64,000 nt of DNA from CAWBXL01 sp963837365 (GCA_963837365.1 CAWIMW010000002.1:806001-870000); one strand, 5' to 3'; shown: positions 26,426-36,042, counted from the stretch's first letter. Notes: a model not told the origin generated them from the sequence alone. Program-made: numbers and translations.

Positions 26426-27427
26426 TTATCGGGGCGATTCGACAATCTTATGGTATTGGGCGGCGCCGAACAGCGGCGTATTCTCATTCAAGATAACGCG
26501 CACGGGGACCTGCGAGAGTAAATCAGACTGCCGGTCTTTATTCACAAACGAACGCATGAACCGCCCGTCCTGTAAGCTACCGAGAATCTTGCCGGCAATC
26601 CCCCCCGCCAAATAAATGCCGCCTACAGCCACCGACCGCAATGCGAGATTCCCGGCTTCTGCCCCATAGGCAGAAACAAAAATCTCCAGCGTTTGGGCAC
26701 ACAATTTGCACTGGCCATAGAAAGCTGCGCGAACGATGACCGCTGCCGGATCTTCCACCTTCATCGCCTCCGCAACCTCGGTGGTTGCCGGTACGCCCTT
26801 GGTGTCACGGAGAAAGGAATAGATGTTGAGCAATCCAGGGCCGGAGAGGACCTGTTCTACATTCGTGAAAAGCCCTCTTCCTCGCAGGTAGCGGACCAGA
26901 TCAGTGGAGATCTCATCATACGGAGCAAAATCAGAATGTCCCGCTTCTGAGGCTACGGGGACGTGGTGTTTCCCATCCCAATATAAAGTGCACTCGCCCA
27001 GCCCCGTCCCGGCGGCAATGACCGCGGCGTTGGCCGGCCCGCCATTGCCGCCCTGGTTCAGTACCAGGAAATCATTCTCTCCCAGAGCAGAAACGCCGTA
27101 GCCGATGGCCACGATGTCGTTGATCAGGGAGACGCGTTCAACTTGCAGGTCAGCGGCCAGCGCTTTTGCTTCTACAAACCAGGAGAGATTGGTCACTTCG
27201 GCAGTGCCAGCGATCACCGGCCCCGCAACCCCAAAACAGGCGGCAGTAGTCTTATCCCCTTGCGGCAGGAACTCCCGGACCATGGCTACCAGCCCTTTGT
27301 AGGCTGCGCTACGGAAGGTTCGGCGCGAGATCAGGGAGGGCCGCCGGTTGCCGTTGCCGGAAGAAAAAAGACCCAGGATTGTCTTGGTAGCGCCTACATC
27401 GCCGGCAAGTATCAGGTTGCTTCCCAC
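26426..27427 (-). CDS. glk: Glucokinase (ROK-unrelated, E. coli Glk type)
   Basis: 333 residues from the GTG at 27425-27427, selected because AAAGGAA precedes it and the upstream frame would run into the neighbouring gene. The ATP-binding phosphate-1 motif is LAGDVGATKT, followed by AACFGVAGPV, SLINDIVAIGYG and AAGTGLGECTLYW; GGIYLAGGIAGK is the adenosine block. This is the Glk family that phosphorylates glucose at C6. It lies nine bases after the deacetylase gene, so the two are co-transcribed. In an amino-sugar locus it may also accept glucosamine, but nothing in the sequence proves that. Confidence 0.88.
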   Translation of the reverse strand: MGSNLILAGDVGATKTILGLFSSGNGNRRPSLISRRTFRSAAYKGLVAMVREFLPQGDKTTAACFGVAGPVIAGTAEVTNLSWFVEAKALAADLQVERVSLINDIVAIGYGVSALGENDFLVLNQGGNGGPANAAVIAAGTGLGECTLYWDGKHHVPVASEAGHSDFAPYDEISTDLVRYLRGRGLFTNVEQVLSGPGLLNIYSFLRDTKGVPATTEVAEAMKVEDPAAVIVRAAFYGQCKLCAQTLEIFVSAYGAEAGNLALRSVAVGGIYLAGGIAGKILGSLQDGRFMRSFVNKDRQSDLLSQVPVRVILNENTPLFGAAQYHKIVESPR

Positions 27428-27435
27428 GGCTTCCT

Positions 27436-28437
27436 TTATTTGCTTCGAGCTTGGCCGTAGTCTGCCGGCAACGCCCGCGCGAGGTCCTTCCATCCCACCA
27501 ACACGAAACCTTGGTCTTTTAAAAACTGGCGAAATTCAGAACTCTGAACCATTGCGAAATCTGCCTGACGCCAGGCCGCGCCCCAGTCGGGATGGTCGCT
27601 GGTGGCGCCACGCATTTCCTCATCGTCGTAGGCGAGATGCACGGTCAGTTGGTAGACGCCCGGCTGAAGCGGCGCGAGCATCTGCTCGTAGGCCTTGAGC
27701 CAGTCTTTGGTAGCAACTCCCGGATCAATAGAAACCACCTTGGTGATGAGAGCGGCGTCTAGGTCCGGCGCTCCGCCTTGTGGATGGTGCGCACCCTCGG
27801 CCCGCTCCATCAGGATGGGCAGGTCGTATTCCCGTCCCATGCGCCAATACACATTGACCAACTGAGGAGTCCGCGTAAGGGCACCCATGTGAGTATCAAA
27901 GTGCGTAAGCGGAATTCCGAAGGCCCGTGCCCGTTCAATCTGCGCGCGCAGCTCCATCTCAACTTCCGGGGATTTCGCCCGTTCGGCTACGGTGGTCTCA
28001 AGCAGAGGCATGTAGCCTTGTTCATCCAACAGACTGGGGACTTTGTCACGAGGACTTACCGGCCCCCAACGATAGCTGGTCCATTCACTGTTAAGCGCCA
28101 GATGGATGCCCAGGTCGGCATTGGGATGGGATTGCGCCCAGCGCGCAACATCAGGCAGCCACGGACACGGGACCAGAATGCTGGCTGAGGTGACCCATCC
28201 CTTTTCCAGAGCTGCGAAGGTGGCCCGATCCACCGAACGCGCCATACCCAGATCATCGGCATGAATCATCAGCAAGCGCGCATTGGCGGGATATCCCAAG
28301 CGCTCCTGCACAGAGCGATTGGAGTCCTGCCCGAGCGCACCGACAGAAATCAGCAGCATACAGAGACATAGACACCGGTGTGACCACATTCTGAGGTTCA
28401 TTCGAGGTTCGGATTTCGCTTCCAAGCAGTGATTCAC
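27436..28437 (-). CDS. ChbG/YdjC-like carbohydrate deacetylase, secreted
   Basis: 333 residues including a signal peptide; the start may be the second Met (MNLRMWSHRC, residue 13), giving a cleaner signal ending GALGQ. YdjC-fold markers: HADDLGMARSVD with the metal Asp, LGIHLALNSEW with His, and THFDTHMGALT with the second His. ChbG removes an acetyl group from chitobiose-type sugars. Export of the enzyme suggests it acts in the periplasm on acetylated oligosaccharides. Its neighbours are glucokinase downstream and a LacI regulator upstream, and a near-palindrome lies just before its start. Confidence 0.8.
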   Translation of the reverse strand: MNHCLEAKSEPRMNLRMWSHRCLCLCMLLISVGALGQDSNRSVQERLGYPANARLLMIHADDLGMARSVDRATFAALEKGWVTSASILVPCPWLPDVARWAQSHPNADLGIHLALNSEWTSYRWGPVSPRDKVPSLLDEQGYMPLLETTVAERAKSPEVEMELRAQIERARAFGIPLTHFDTHMGALTRTPQLVNVYWRMGREYDLPILMERAEGAHHPQGGAPDLDAALITKVVSIDPGVATKDWLKAYEQMLAPLQPGVYQLTVHLAYDDEEMRGATSDHPDWGAAWRQADFAMVQSSEFRQFLKDQGFVLVGWKDLARALPADYGQARSK

Positions 28438-28444
28438 AGCGTTT

Positions 28445-28460
28445 ATTAAATCGAATTAAT
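28445..28460. promoter_or_regulatory. Near-palindrome ATTAAATCGAATTAAT, LacI-type operator candidate
   Basis: A 16-base sequence centred on TCGA with one mismatched pair, lying 8 bases upstream of the deacetylase gene and 51 bases from the end of the LacI gene. It resembles the A/T-rich, CG-centred sites of the same locus and could mediate control by the adjacent LacI protein. Confidence 0.4.
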
Positions 28461-28510
28461 ACTGCAATACTGCAACGTTCATAGCCTTAGCGTCAAGCTA
28501 AAATTGTGGG

Positions 28511-29557
28511 CTAGGCGACAGGAGTGGTTGATTCGCGTACCACGAGGTCGGGAGCAAGCCTGCGGTGGATTGCATGTATCTTTCGTTTATCCTGTACAGC
28601 GCTAATGCTGTCCAGCAATATGGTTGCCGCTGCGGCTCCCATAGCTTGCATCGGTTGGCGAATGGTGGTGAGGGAGGGCGTCAAAAGGCTGGATGGCGCA
28701 ACATCGTCGAAACCTATGACAGCGCATTGTCCCGGCACGCTGATGCCGGCTTTGGAAAGCGCTCGGATCGCGCCGAACGCGGTCAAATCGTCGAAGGCCA
28801 TCAGTGCCGTAAAAGAACGTTTGCGCTTCAGCAATTCGCGGGTCAGGTTGTACCCAGCGTCGAAGCCGGAGATGGGATCGCCCGATTCGGGCAGATCGAC
28901 GATCAGCTTACTGTCCAACTCCAGGCCTTTTTCCTGGGCAAAGCTGCGGATGCCCTTCCACCGCGGGGCGCTATCCCCAAGGGTTTTCGGACCGCGGATA
29001 AAGGCCACCTTGCGATGCCCGAGAGCGTACAGGTGTTCGATCGCTGCATACGCGCCTGCCTCGTTGTCGACGATCACCGAACTGACATTTTGGGTTTGCA
29101 GTTCGCGTCCGATCATGACGGTGGGGATGCTGTTCTTCTCCAGATCGGCCAATAGGTTGATATCCAGGAATAACCAATTGGCTAAAACGATCAGCCCCTC
29201 GACTCGCCGGTCCAACAGCATTTCCAGATAACGCTCAAATCGGCCGCGCTCATTGTGGGCATCGGTGAGAATTGGCATATAGGACGATTGATACAGCGCA
29301 TTCTCAATGCCACGCAAAATCAGGGTGCAGTAGGGATCGGTCATGTCAAAAACCATGAGACCGACAGTGTGGCTACGCTGGCTGCGCAACGAGCGCGCGA
29401 ACAGATTCGGGCGATAGCCAAGCTTCTTGGCTGCCTTGTGAATGCGGGTCTTGGTGGTAGCCGGAATATAGCGGGCCAGCGGGGCATCGTTAAGAACGAT
29501 GGAAACCGTGGTGGAGGAGAAGCCGCTCGCGCGCGCGACATCGCGAATCGTAATCAT
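28511..29557 (-). CDS. LacI family transcriptional regulator
   Basis: 348 residues. The N-terminal helix-turn-helix is textbook (MITIRDVARASGFSSTTVSIVLND) with a hinge helix at RPNLFARSLRSQRS. A periplasmic-binding-protein-like sensor domain follows (HTVGLMVFDMTDPY ... GHRKVAFIRGP ... AVIGFDDVAPSSLLTPSLTTIRQP). It should repress local sugar genes until a sugar binds. The three CG-centred palindromes at 26352, 28445 and 33839 are good candidates for its sites. It is separated from the deacetylase gene by 73 bases. Confidence 0.88.
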   Translation of the reverse strand: MITIRDVARASGFSSTTVSIVLNDAPLARYIPATTKTRIHKAAKKLGYRPNLFARSLRSQRSHTVGLMVFDMTDPYCTLILRGIENALYQSSYMPILTDAHNERGRFERYLEMLLDRRVEGLIVLANWLFLDINLLADLEKNSIPTVMIGRELQTQNVSSVIVDNEAGAYAAIEHLYALGHRKVAFIRGPKTLGDSAPRWKGIRSFAQEKGLELDSKLIVDLPESGDPISGFDAGYNLTRELLKRKRSFTALMAFDDLTAFGAIRALSKAGISVPGQCAVIGFDDVAPSSLLTPSLTTIRQPMQAMGAAAATILLDSISAVQDKRKIHAIHRRLAPDLVVRESTTPVA

Positions 29558-29694
29558 CAGAGTGCCAGATAGGATAGCAGCAGAATTGCTGCACTCCTAA
29601 TAGGGGTTTCGCGGCCTGGTCCTAACCCGGCGCGTTATCTCTGCGCAAAGGAATTTGCGAATAGAGCAACTGTCTACACCGCAGAGATTCGGTT

Positions 29695-31059
29695 TCATTC
29701 GTCTTCGGGAGGCAGATCGAAATTCACCAGATCGCCGCGGAAACCACGGGTTTTCCACGCGCCTGCGGCCAAGCCCACGACCATCCAGATCGCGCCGAAA
29801 ATCAGGGCCTTCTTACTCAGATTCAGCCAGAGGACAAGGCATATGGCGAAACCCAGCAAAGGCGGGAAAAAGTTGATCAGCTTCTTTTCGCTATCACGCA
29901 AAAAGTAGCGGACAAAGGCCGCAAGATTCACACCCATAAAGGCAATCAGCGCTCCAAAGTTCAGCAGGTTTGCCCCCAGTTCAAAACCGGTGGCTTCCCC
30001 GGCGATTGCCGGCAACAGAAATGCTCCTGCGAGGGCTAACACTCCCACAAAAACTACGTTATTGCGGGGCACGTGGCGCTTGGGATCAACCACTCCGAAG
30101 AAAGACTGAGGGAGCGCTTTGCTGCGTCCCATGCCGTACAGCAGCCGGGCCGCTCCTAGTTGCGCCCCCATGCCCGAGCCGAAGTTGGCTACAACCAGGG
30201 TGAATCCCACCACGGCAAACAGCGGCTGCCACACACGTCCAGCCACAAAAGTGAAAGCCGTATCCAGGTTCGGAAACGGCTGGGAGGCCGGCCACACCAG
30301 TTGTGCCGCATAGACTTCCAGAGCTGAGAGCAGGCCGATCACCACGCAAGTAAGCACCGTCGCCAGCAAAATATTGCGGCGAGGATTCTCCGCCTCTTCC
30401 GAGAGCGTGGAGATTCCATCAAAACCAATGTAGGTCAGCACCGCCACCGACGTTCCGCCCAACACCGCCTTGGTGTTCCAAGACTGCGGATCGTAAAAAG
30501 GCTGTGTAAGAAAACCAGAAGCGTGCGCATGACCAAAAAGGTAGCGGGCAGCCGCCACAAAAAATATAGCGATGACTACGCCCATCCCGGCAGCCAGACC
30601 AGAATTCACCCGCGCCGAGGTTTTCACTCCCTGAATATTCAGGAGGGTGAAAATGCCAACAAAGATGACCGCCCAAACTCCATAAGGCACTCCTGGCGCA
30701 AACACGTGGGCTTGCTGGCTGATCCAGATGGTGCAGATCATCGGGTTGAGCATGTAATCCATCACCATGCTCCATCCGGTGACGTAGCCGAGCGCAGGAT
30801 TAATCTCCTGCCCCACGTAGGTGAATGCTGAGCCTGCGCTGGGATAAGCACGCGCCATGCGGCCATAGCTAATGGCGGTGAACAACATGGCGACCATGGC
30901 GATGAGAATGGTGGTGACTACGTGGCCGTGGCCGCGCTGGCTGAGCACGCCAAAGACGGACATGGGCGCTACCGGCTGGATGACGATGACACCGTAGAGA
31001 ATCAGGTCCCAGAGGGTAAGCGTGCGCCGTAGTTTGGGCGTAGATGTGGTTGTGCTCAT
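29695..31059 (-). CDS. APC-superfamily amino acid/amine permease
   Basis: 454 residues, about 12 hydrophobic segments. The start TLTLWDLILYGVIVIQPVAPMS and the segment GFDGISTLSEEAENPRRNI are typical of the APC family (YjeH/PuuP-like). Family members import amino acids or amines. It lies between a LacI gene and the GH2 gene on the same strand, 81 bases downstream of the latter, so it may be under the same control. A role in sugar import is less likely than uptake of an amino-containing compound. Confidence 0.82.
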   Translation of the reverse strand: MSTTTSTPKLRRTLTLWDLILYGVIVIQPVAPMSVFGVLSQRGHGHVVTTILIAMVAMLFTAISYGRMARAYPSAGSAFTYVGQEINPALGYVTGWSMVMDYMLNPMICTIWISQQAHVFAPGVPYGVWAVIFVGIFTLLNIQGVKTSARVNSGLAAGMGVVIAIFFVAAARYLFGHAHASGFLTQPFYDPQSWNTKAVLGGTSVAVLTYIGFDGISTLSEEAENPRRNILLATVLTCVVIGLLSALEVYAAQLVWPASQPFPNLDTAFTFVAGRVWQPLFAVVGFTLVVANFGSGMGAQLGAARLLYGMGRSKALPQSFFGVVDPKRHVPRNNVVFVGVLALAGAFLLPAIAGEATGFELGANLLNFGALIAFMGVNLAAFVRYFLRDSEKKLINFFPPLLGFAICLVLWLNLSKKALIFGAIWMVVGLAAGAWKTRGFRGDLVNFDLPPEDE

Positions 31060-31140
31060 GTGCGAGTTAGCTTACATGAGAATTCGTGCCGTTTTATAAC
31101 TTTTATTTTCGATTTCTTCCGTTTACTTTTGCTTTGACCT

Positions 31141-33711
31141 CTATTCTTGGGTTACGTTCCAGCCACTGATCTCAACAGTCGGCTGCGCTGATCCCATTTG
31201 TTCGGCTCGATAGGTTGCGGTTATCGTTCGCTTCTCTCCCGGGAGCAAGGAGAAGTAGTTGTCCTCCCAGATCACGGGCAGGATTTCCTTTCCTTTAGGA
31301 CCTTTGTCCACTTTCAGTCGAACAAAGAAAGCCAGAGATGTGCCGGGATTTTCCACCGATACGGTGGTGATCGCATCGGCGCCCTTGTGCTCTGTTTTGC
31401 TGCTCACCATGAGCTTCACCTTGGGAAGTTTTGCCAATGCCGTGTAGTCGGCAAACGATGCCGTCGGGGTCACGTACCATTCGGATTTTGCCCAGTCCAA
31501 TGTCTCGGGCGCGGTTGAGAGCCAGTAGAAATTCGATCCGACGATTCGGCCCGCCGCGTCTCGCAGCCTCAAAACCAGGAAGTAGGTCGCGCTAAGACCA
31601 TCGACCGCCGGTACGGTGAAAACCCGATTGCTGCTGTCGGTGGGCACATCCACGTCTGCGTCCTGCGCCCATTTTTCAGCCATATCCAAGTTGAAGATTT
31701 TGGCGCTCAACTTTAGCCGTCCCGCATCTTGGTAGCGGCTATTCACCACCGAGACGGAATGGTCGTCATAGCCGTAAACCGGATGCAATGGCTCCATGGA
31801 CTTCTTCGCGCCAAAGTAGCCGCCGCCAGGACGCAGATAGTAGTCATACAGGTGCCAGATCATCGAAGGCCATGCGTCATTCAACATCCACTGAATCACG
31901 CCGGTGGAAGTGTATTTGTTACGGCTGTAGGCCTCGAACATGGCGCGAACGCCTTCATAGCTCATCACCTGCGACTTGAAGGCGAATTCCTCAGCACTGT
32001 CGGCAGGACCATAACGTCGGTTCAGCGCTTCAGTGAAAACCGAGATATTGCTGAACTCGTTGCCGCCAGCGTGATAGTTCCACCAGTCGTCGATCGGCCA
32101 AAGGTGCTCGGGAGGCAACATCTCTCGCAGGCTCTCGATGGGCGGGACTGCCGGCCCCATGCTGGTCTCGGTATTGAAGCCGTAGGCTCCACCCAGTTTG
32201 TGGTCCTCCATCCAGTACGAGGGCGCAACGTATTCGTACGGGCCGGTCATCTTAACCCCGCTCTCACCCGTAAGCTCCGCCGGCTTTGCCGAGGCGGACG
32301 AAACGATGGGGTTGGGCCAGCGGCACTTCTTCTCCACATCCAGGTACATGGTCTCCACATTTCCAGGTGGAGGATTGTCGCTGCCATTCAGCCACATCAC
32401 CAGGCTGGGGTGCGCACGCAAGCGATAAATTTGGTCCTGCAAAGACTGCCGCGCGATGGGAAAGTCTTCATCCTTCCATTTGTCCCACTGTTCCCAGTGG
32501 TCGCAACAACACCAGCCGGCCATGATGAGAATTCCCTGCTGGTCAGCCAGATCAAAGAAGTGTTGGTTCTCCAGCTTGCCTTCCAGACGAATGGTATTGA
32601 GACCCAGGTCGCGAACATACCGGAACTCATCCGCAACCCGCTGTGGGTCTTCCCGCAGCATCAAGTCAGAGCTCCAACCCCCGCCGCGGATCAGAATTCT
32701 TTTTCCATTAATCGAAAGCAGGCGTTTGCGGTCCGCGTCCAGCTCCGAATCAATCTGGCGAATACCGAATCGGGTATGCGTGCGGTCAGAAACTTTGTTG
32801 CCAACCAGAAACTCCATATCCAATGGATACAGGCTGGGGGTACCCATTTGGACCGGCCACCACAACCGGGGATGATCGAAATTTAGCTGCGCATACTGTT
32901 CCGGTTCGAAAGAGATGTCTTTTTCTTCACCGGGCTCAAGTTCCACTTCCTGAGAAAAATCCACGCGCTCAATCTTGCCTTTCAGTGTTCCTTTTACCGG
33001 TGTGCCGGTAGCGTTTTTCAGCAGCGCAGTAACCGTGAGGTGGGCCTTCTCGTTGGCGGGTGAATCTACTCTTGAAATTACAGTTGGATAACGCAGGGCC
33101 ACCGGGCCGCTGGTTCTCAAAAATACATCCCGGAACAATCCCATGTTCTTGTCCGGAGGCGCAGGATTCCAATCCACGAAAGTAATTGCCAGATCGGTCT
33201 CAGTGGGAGCAAAGACTTCCACTGCAAGGACGTTGCTTCCCACGTGGACAGAATCAGTCACGTTGAATTCATACGTGCGCCACGCTCCCGCAACCTGCTC
33301 CCGGTTCGCGATCTGCTTCCCATTCAGCCAGATGTTGGCGCGATAGTTAATACCTTGGAAATTCAGCCAAAGGTTTTTCCCTTGGTAGCCGGCAGGTAAA
33401 ACAAACGTCTTTCGATACCACCAGGAGACCGCAAAGGGGCTATCTGCCGGCATGGCAAGATTGGAGAAATTTTGTCCAATGGGATACGAGACCCCGGGGA
33501 GCTTTCGCAAGTTCATGCCGAAGTATGGTTCAGGAAGGACTTTGTTCTGCACCAAAGCTCCCACCACAGTGCTGGGCAAATTCACCGAATACCAGCCGCG
33601 CGGACGATATTGGGAGGTGGAGATGGATGCACCTTCGCCCTTGACTTCGCTGGATGATTGCAAGAGCCAACCACGGTCCAGCGGCAACCTGGCGGAAAGC
33701 GGCGAACACAC
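31141..33711 (-). CDS. Glycoside hydrolase family 2, probable exo-beta-D-glucosaminidase type
   Basis: 856 residues from a GTG at 33711 as the frame now reads. Domains in order: jelly-roll sugar-binding (WYRKTFVLP ... INYRANIWLNGKQI), immunoglobulin-like, TIM barrel, and C-terminal beta domains. Where most GH2 enzymes have N-E as acid/base, this one has S-D in WLNGSDNPP (Asp445), and the nucleophile position is Glu515 in FNTETSMGP, 70 residues on. This Asp/Glu pair is the mark of the exo-beta-D-glucosaminidase subfamily, which trims glucosamine from chitosan. The signal peptide is in another frame just upstream (see next entry). Substrate assignment is from these residues and from neighbours. 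Confidence 0.8.
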   Translation of the reverse strand: MCSPLSARLPLDRGWLLQSSSEVKGEGASISTSQYRPRGWYSVNLPSTVVGALVQNKVLPEPYFGMNLRKLPGVSYPIGQNFSNLAMPADSPFAVSWWYRKTFVLPAGYQGKNLWLNFQGINYRANIWLNGKQIANREQVAGAWRTYEFNVTDSVHVGSNVLAVEVFAPTETDLAITFVDWNPAPPDKNMGLFRDVFLRTSGPVALRYPTVISRVDSPANEKAHLTVTALLKNATGTPVKGTLKGKIERVDFSQEVELEPGEEKDISFEPEQYAQLNFDHPRLWWPVQMGTPSLYPLDMEFLVGNKVSDRTHTRFGIRQIDSELDADRKRLLSINGKRILIRGGGWSSDLMLREDPQRVADEFRYVRDLGLNTIRLEGKLENQHFFDLADQQGILIMAGWCCCDHWEQWDKWKDEDFPIARQSLQDQIYRLRAHPSLVMWLNGSDNPPPGNVETMYLDVEKKCRWPNPIVSSASAKPAELTGESGVKMTGPYEYVAPSYWMEDHKLGGAYGFNTETSMGPAVPPIESLREMLPPEHLWPIDDWWNYHAGGNEFSNISVFTEALNRRYGPADSAEEFAFKSQVMSYEGVRAMFEAYSRNKYTSTGVIQWMLNDAWPSMIWHLYDYYLRPGGGYFGAKKSMEPLHPVYGYDDHSVSVVNSRYQDAGRLKLSAKIFNLDMAEKWAQDADVDVPTDSSNRVFTVPAVDGLSATYFLVLRLRDAAGRIVGSNFYWLSTAPETLDWAKSEWYVTPTASFADYTALAKLPKVKLMVSSKTEHKGADAITTVSVENPGTSLAFFVRLKVDKGPKGKEILPVIWEDNYFSLLPGEKRTITATYRAEQMGSAQPTVEISGWNVTQE

Positions 33712-33781
33712 CGGCTGCGGCTAGCGTTACGAAGGGCGCAATCAGGAAGGAAACAATGTGGACGAAAACTAATCTTCTCAT
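33712..33781 (-). pseudogene. Out-of-frame signal peptide of the GH2 protein
   Basis: The ATG at 33779-33781 begins MRRLVFVHIVSFLIAPFV and then T-L-A-A-A-G, a good signal peptide with an Ala-x-Ala site, but the frame then departs into nonsense-like sequence while the GH2 protein continues in a different frame from 33711. A one-base deletion (or two-base insertion) near 33710-33720 would account for it. This is either a sequencing error or a real frameshift that leaves the enzyme without export. Confidence 0.7.
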
Positions 33782-33838
33782 TAAGTGTCCCTGCGCACGA
33801 AATATGGATAAGGCAGCAAACGGCGATTGCCTTTAGTG

Positions 33839-33846
33839 AAACGTTT
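33839..33846. promoter_or_regulatory. AAACGTTT palindrome upstream of GH2 gene
   Basis: A perfect 8-base palindrome inside gaaacgttttaat, 58 bases upstream of the GH2 signal-peptide start. It shares the core with the 12-base operator at 26352-26363, which suggests common LacI-type control. Confidence 0.5.
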
Positions 33847-33967
33847 TAATATAATTCCGCGATCCATGCAACCGGAGCGCCGGAAAACCATCGGGACTTG
33901 GACGTAAGACAAATTGATGGGGCGCGGTGAAGAGGATCCAGGAAGGTGCTTATGTCCATGAAAAGAT

Positions 33968-34044
<77 letters not shown>

Positions 34045-34217
34045 ACTGGAATCGTTTGACTGCTCAATAGGTGAACGGTCATGCGGGCCTTGGCAGCTCG
34101 CTACGATACTGGCCGATTATAACATCGGCGATTTGCTTCAGTCGCACTCAACCGGCGCTTTGCAATTGCCGTTGTGGGGGAACTAGACTCTACTTCGCTT
34201 AGGGTACTGATCAATCA

Positions 34218-35354
34218 ATGCCTGATCAATCGGACAAGGCCGGGTTTCCGCACCACATGCTTAAGGAGATATTCGAGCAGCCGCAGGGGCTGCGCGATAC
34301 CGTGCTGCCGCGCCTACTGCTTGAGGAAGCGGCGGTCAAACTGGAAGATATCCACATTCCTGCGGACAATCTCCGTACTCTGCGCCGTATCAATATTGTG
34401 GCTTCCGGAACCAGCCGCCACGCAGGCATGGTTGGGCAGTACATGATTCAGGAACTGGTCAACCTGCCCGTGGATGTGGACTATGCCAGTGAATTCGAGT
34501 ACCGCAATTCATTGTTGGGGCCGGATGAGATCACCATCGTAATCACTCAATCGGGAGAGACTGCCGATACCAGCTCCGCACAGCGTGAAGCGAAGGCCCG
34601 CGGCTCGCACACCATTGCGATTTCCAACGTGGTTGGATCAACCATCGCACGAGAGGCCGACGGCGTGCTGTACACCCACGCCGGTAAAGAAGTCAGTATT
34701 GCTTCCACCAAAGCCTTTACCGCCCAGATGGCCGTGCTGTTCTTGTTCGCACTTTATTTAGGACAGGTGCGCGGCAAGCTGGGAAAAGATGAACGGCGTC
34801 ACCTTCTGCGTGAGCTGCTTGAGATACCAGACAAATTAAGCACAGTGCTCAACTGTGCGAAGCATTGCGAAGAACTCGCGGAAACTTATCTAAAGTTTGA
34901 CGATTTTCTGTTTATGGGCCGGGCCATTCATTATCCAGTTGCCATGGATGGTGCATTGAAGCTGAAGGAAGTTTCTTATGTGCACGCCGAAGGCTATCCC
35001 ACGGGCGAGACCAAGCACGGGCCTCTCGCCCTAATCGATGAGAAATTGCCGGTGGTCATTATCGCTACCTGCGATCGCAGCGATCCCGGTTCGGTCATCC
35101 GCTATGACAAAACCATTGCCAATATCAAAAGCTTTAAGCAGCAGTCCGGCCGAGTAATCGCAATCGGATCGGAGGGCGATACCGTGTTGCCCAAACTGGC
35201 GGACCACGCGGTCCTTCTTCCACCGGCGCCGGAGTTACTGTTGCCAATTCTGGAGATTGTTCCTCTACAGCTGTTTGCTTACTACATGGCAGTCAAGCGC
35301 GGCTTGGATGTGGATTGCCCGCGAAACCTGGTCAAGTCAGTGACTCTGGAATAA
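34218..35354 (+). CDS. GlmS-like SIS-domain isomerase/deaminase lacking the glutaminase domain
   Basis: 378 residues with two SIS domains equal to the C-terminal half of glucosamine-6-phosphate synthase: start HHMLKEIFEQPQGLRDT, SIS-1 NIVASGTSRHAG, ITQSGETADT, VGSTIAREADG, SIS-2 with GRAIHYPVAMDGALKLKE, and the terminal LVKSVTLE. The Cys1 glutaminase domain of full GlmS (about 600 residues) is absent, so it cannot take ammonia from glutamine. Stand-alone proteins of this form can work as glucosamine-6-phosphate deaminases, giving fructose-6-phosphate and ammonia, which would fit the amino-sugar genes upstream. The start could also be the Met at residue 14. Synthesis with free ammonia is the alternative. 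Confidence 0.82.
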   Translation: MPDQSDKAGFPHHMLKEIFEQPQGLRDTVLPRLLLEEAAVKLEDIHIPADNLRTLRRINIVASGTSRHAGMVGQYMIQELVNLPVDVDYASEFEYRNSLLGPDEITIVITQSGETADTSSAQREAKARGSHTIAISNVVGSTIAREADGVLYTHAGKEVSIASTKAFTAQMAVLFLFALYLGQVRGKLGKDERRHLLRELLEIPDKLSTVLNCAKHCEELAETYLKFDDFLFMGRAIHYPVAMDGALKLKEVSYVHAEGYPTGETKHGPLALIDEKLPVVIIATCDRSDPGSVIRYDKTIANIKSFKQQSGRVIAIGSEGDTVLPKLADHAVLLPPAPELLLPILEIVPLQLFAYYMAVKRGLDVDCPRNLVKSVTLE

Positions 35355-35367
35355 TTTGGGGACCTTG

Positions 35368-35760
35368 CTAGTTGGGTTTGCGTATTTTTCCGTCCGACAA
35401 ATAGCGGATCAGTTCGGCGTCGGTCGCGGCACGATACTTTTTCATCAACGCCGCTTCAGCATTTACGACCGCGTCTTCCGAAGCTTTCTGGCGGATGGTC
35501 TGGCGTAGTTTTTCTCCACCTTCAGATTCGTTGGTCATGACCTGGATATAGAACCACAGGAAGTGACGCATCTGGTCGAGGGCTGATTTCAGCACCTGGA
35601 GCGAATCCATCTCCGGCAGCTTGCTGAGCGCTTCCATCAATTCGGGGTCGGTGGGCGCTTCCATGGCGGCGCAGTTCAACTCGCGCTGTATGGCGCGCAG
35701 GTCTTCGGTCACGCGCATCACCCGGCTGTGTACTTCTTCGAGGTAGCTGTCTTGTCCCAT
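35368..35760 (-). CDS. Conserved-looking hypothetical protein
   Basis: 130 residues, no signal peptide or membrane segment, rich in charged residues and Met, probably all helical (MGQDSYLEEVHSRVMRVTED ... DAELIRYLSDGKI). I do not recognise the family. It faces the SIS gene, ending 14 bases from it, so the two converge. The 282 bases upstream of its start (35761-36042) hold no gene or motif that I can support. Confidence 0.55.
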   Translation of the reverse strand: MGQDSYLEEVHSRVMRVTEDLRAIQRELNCAAMEAPTDPELMEALSKLPEMDSLQVLKSALDQMRHFLWFYIQVMTNESEGGEKLRQTIRQKASEDAVVNAEAALMKKYRAATDAELIRYLSDGKIRKPN

Positions 35761-36042
35761 ATCGTTCGGTTAAAAACTCCATACAACATCTCATTCACTA
35801 CGCTCAGCGAGTAGATGTCCCACGTGCATGGGGCTTTGGTAATTGGCCGCGTTACCTTAGAGGACTCAAAGAAATTGTGCTTTTGGCGAGGCGAAAATTG
35901 ACCGCTGCAAGGTGGTCAAACCCCACGCGGGCAGCGGATTTCAGGGGCTTTTGACCATGGGGCGCCCAGTACATGAATCTCCACTGCATAGACGAGCACG
36001 GTAACCATCCGTTCATGGGTACTAAGTCAAAACGGCGTGTAC

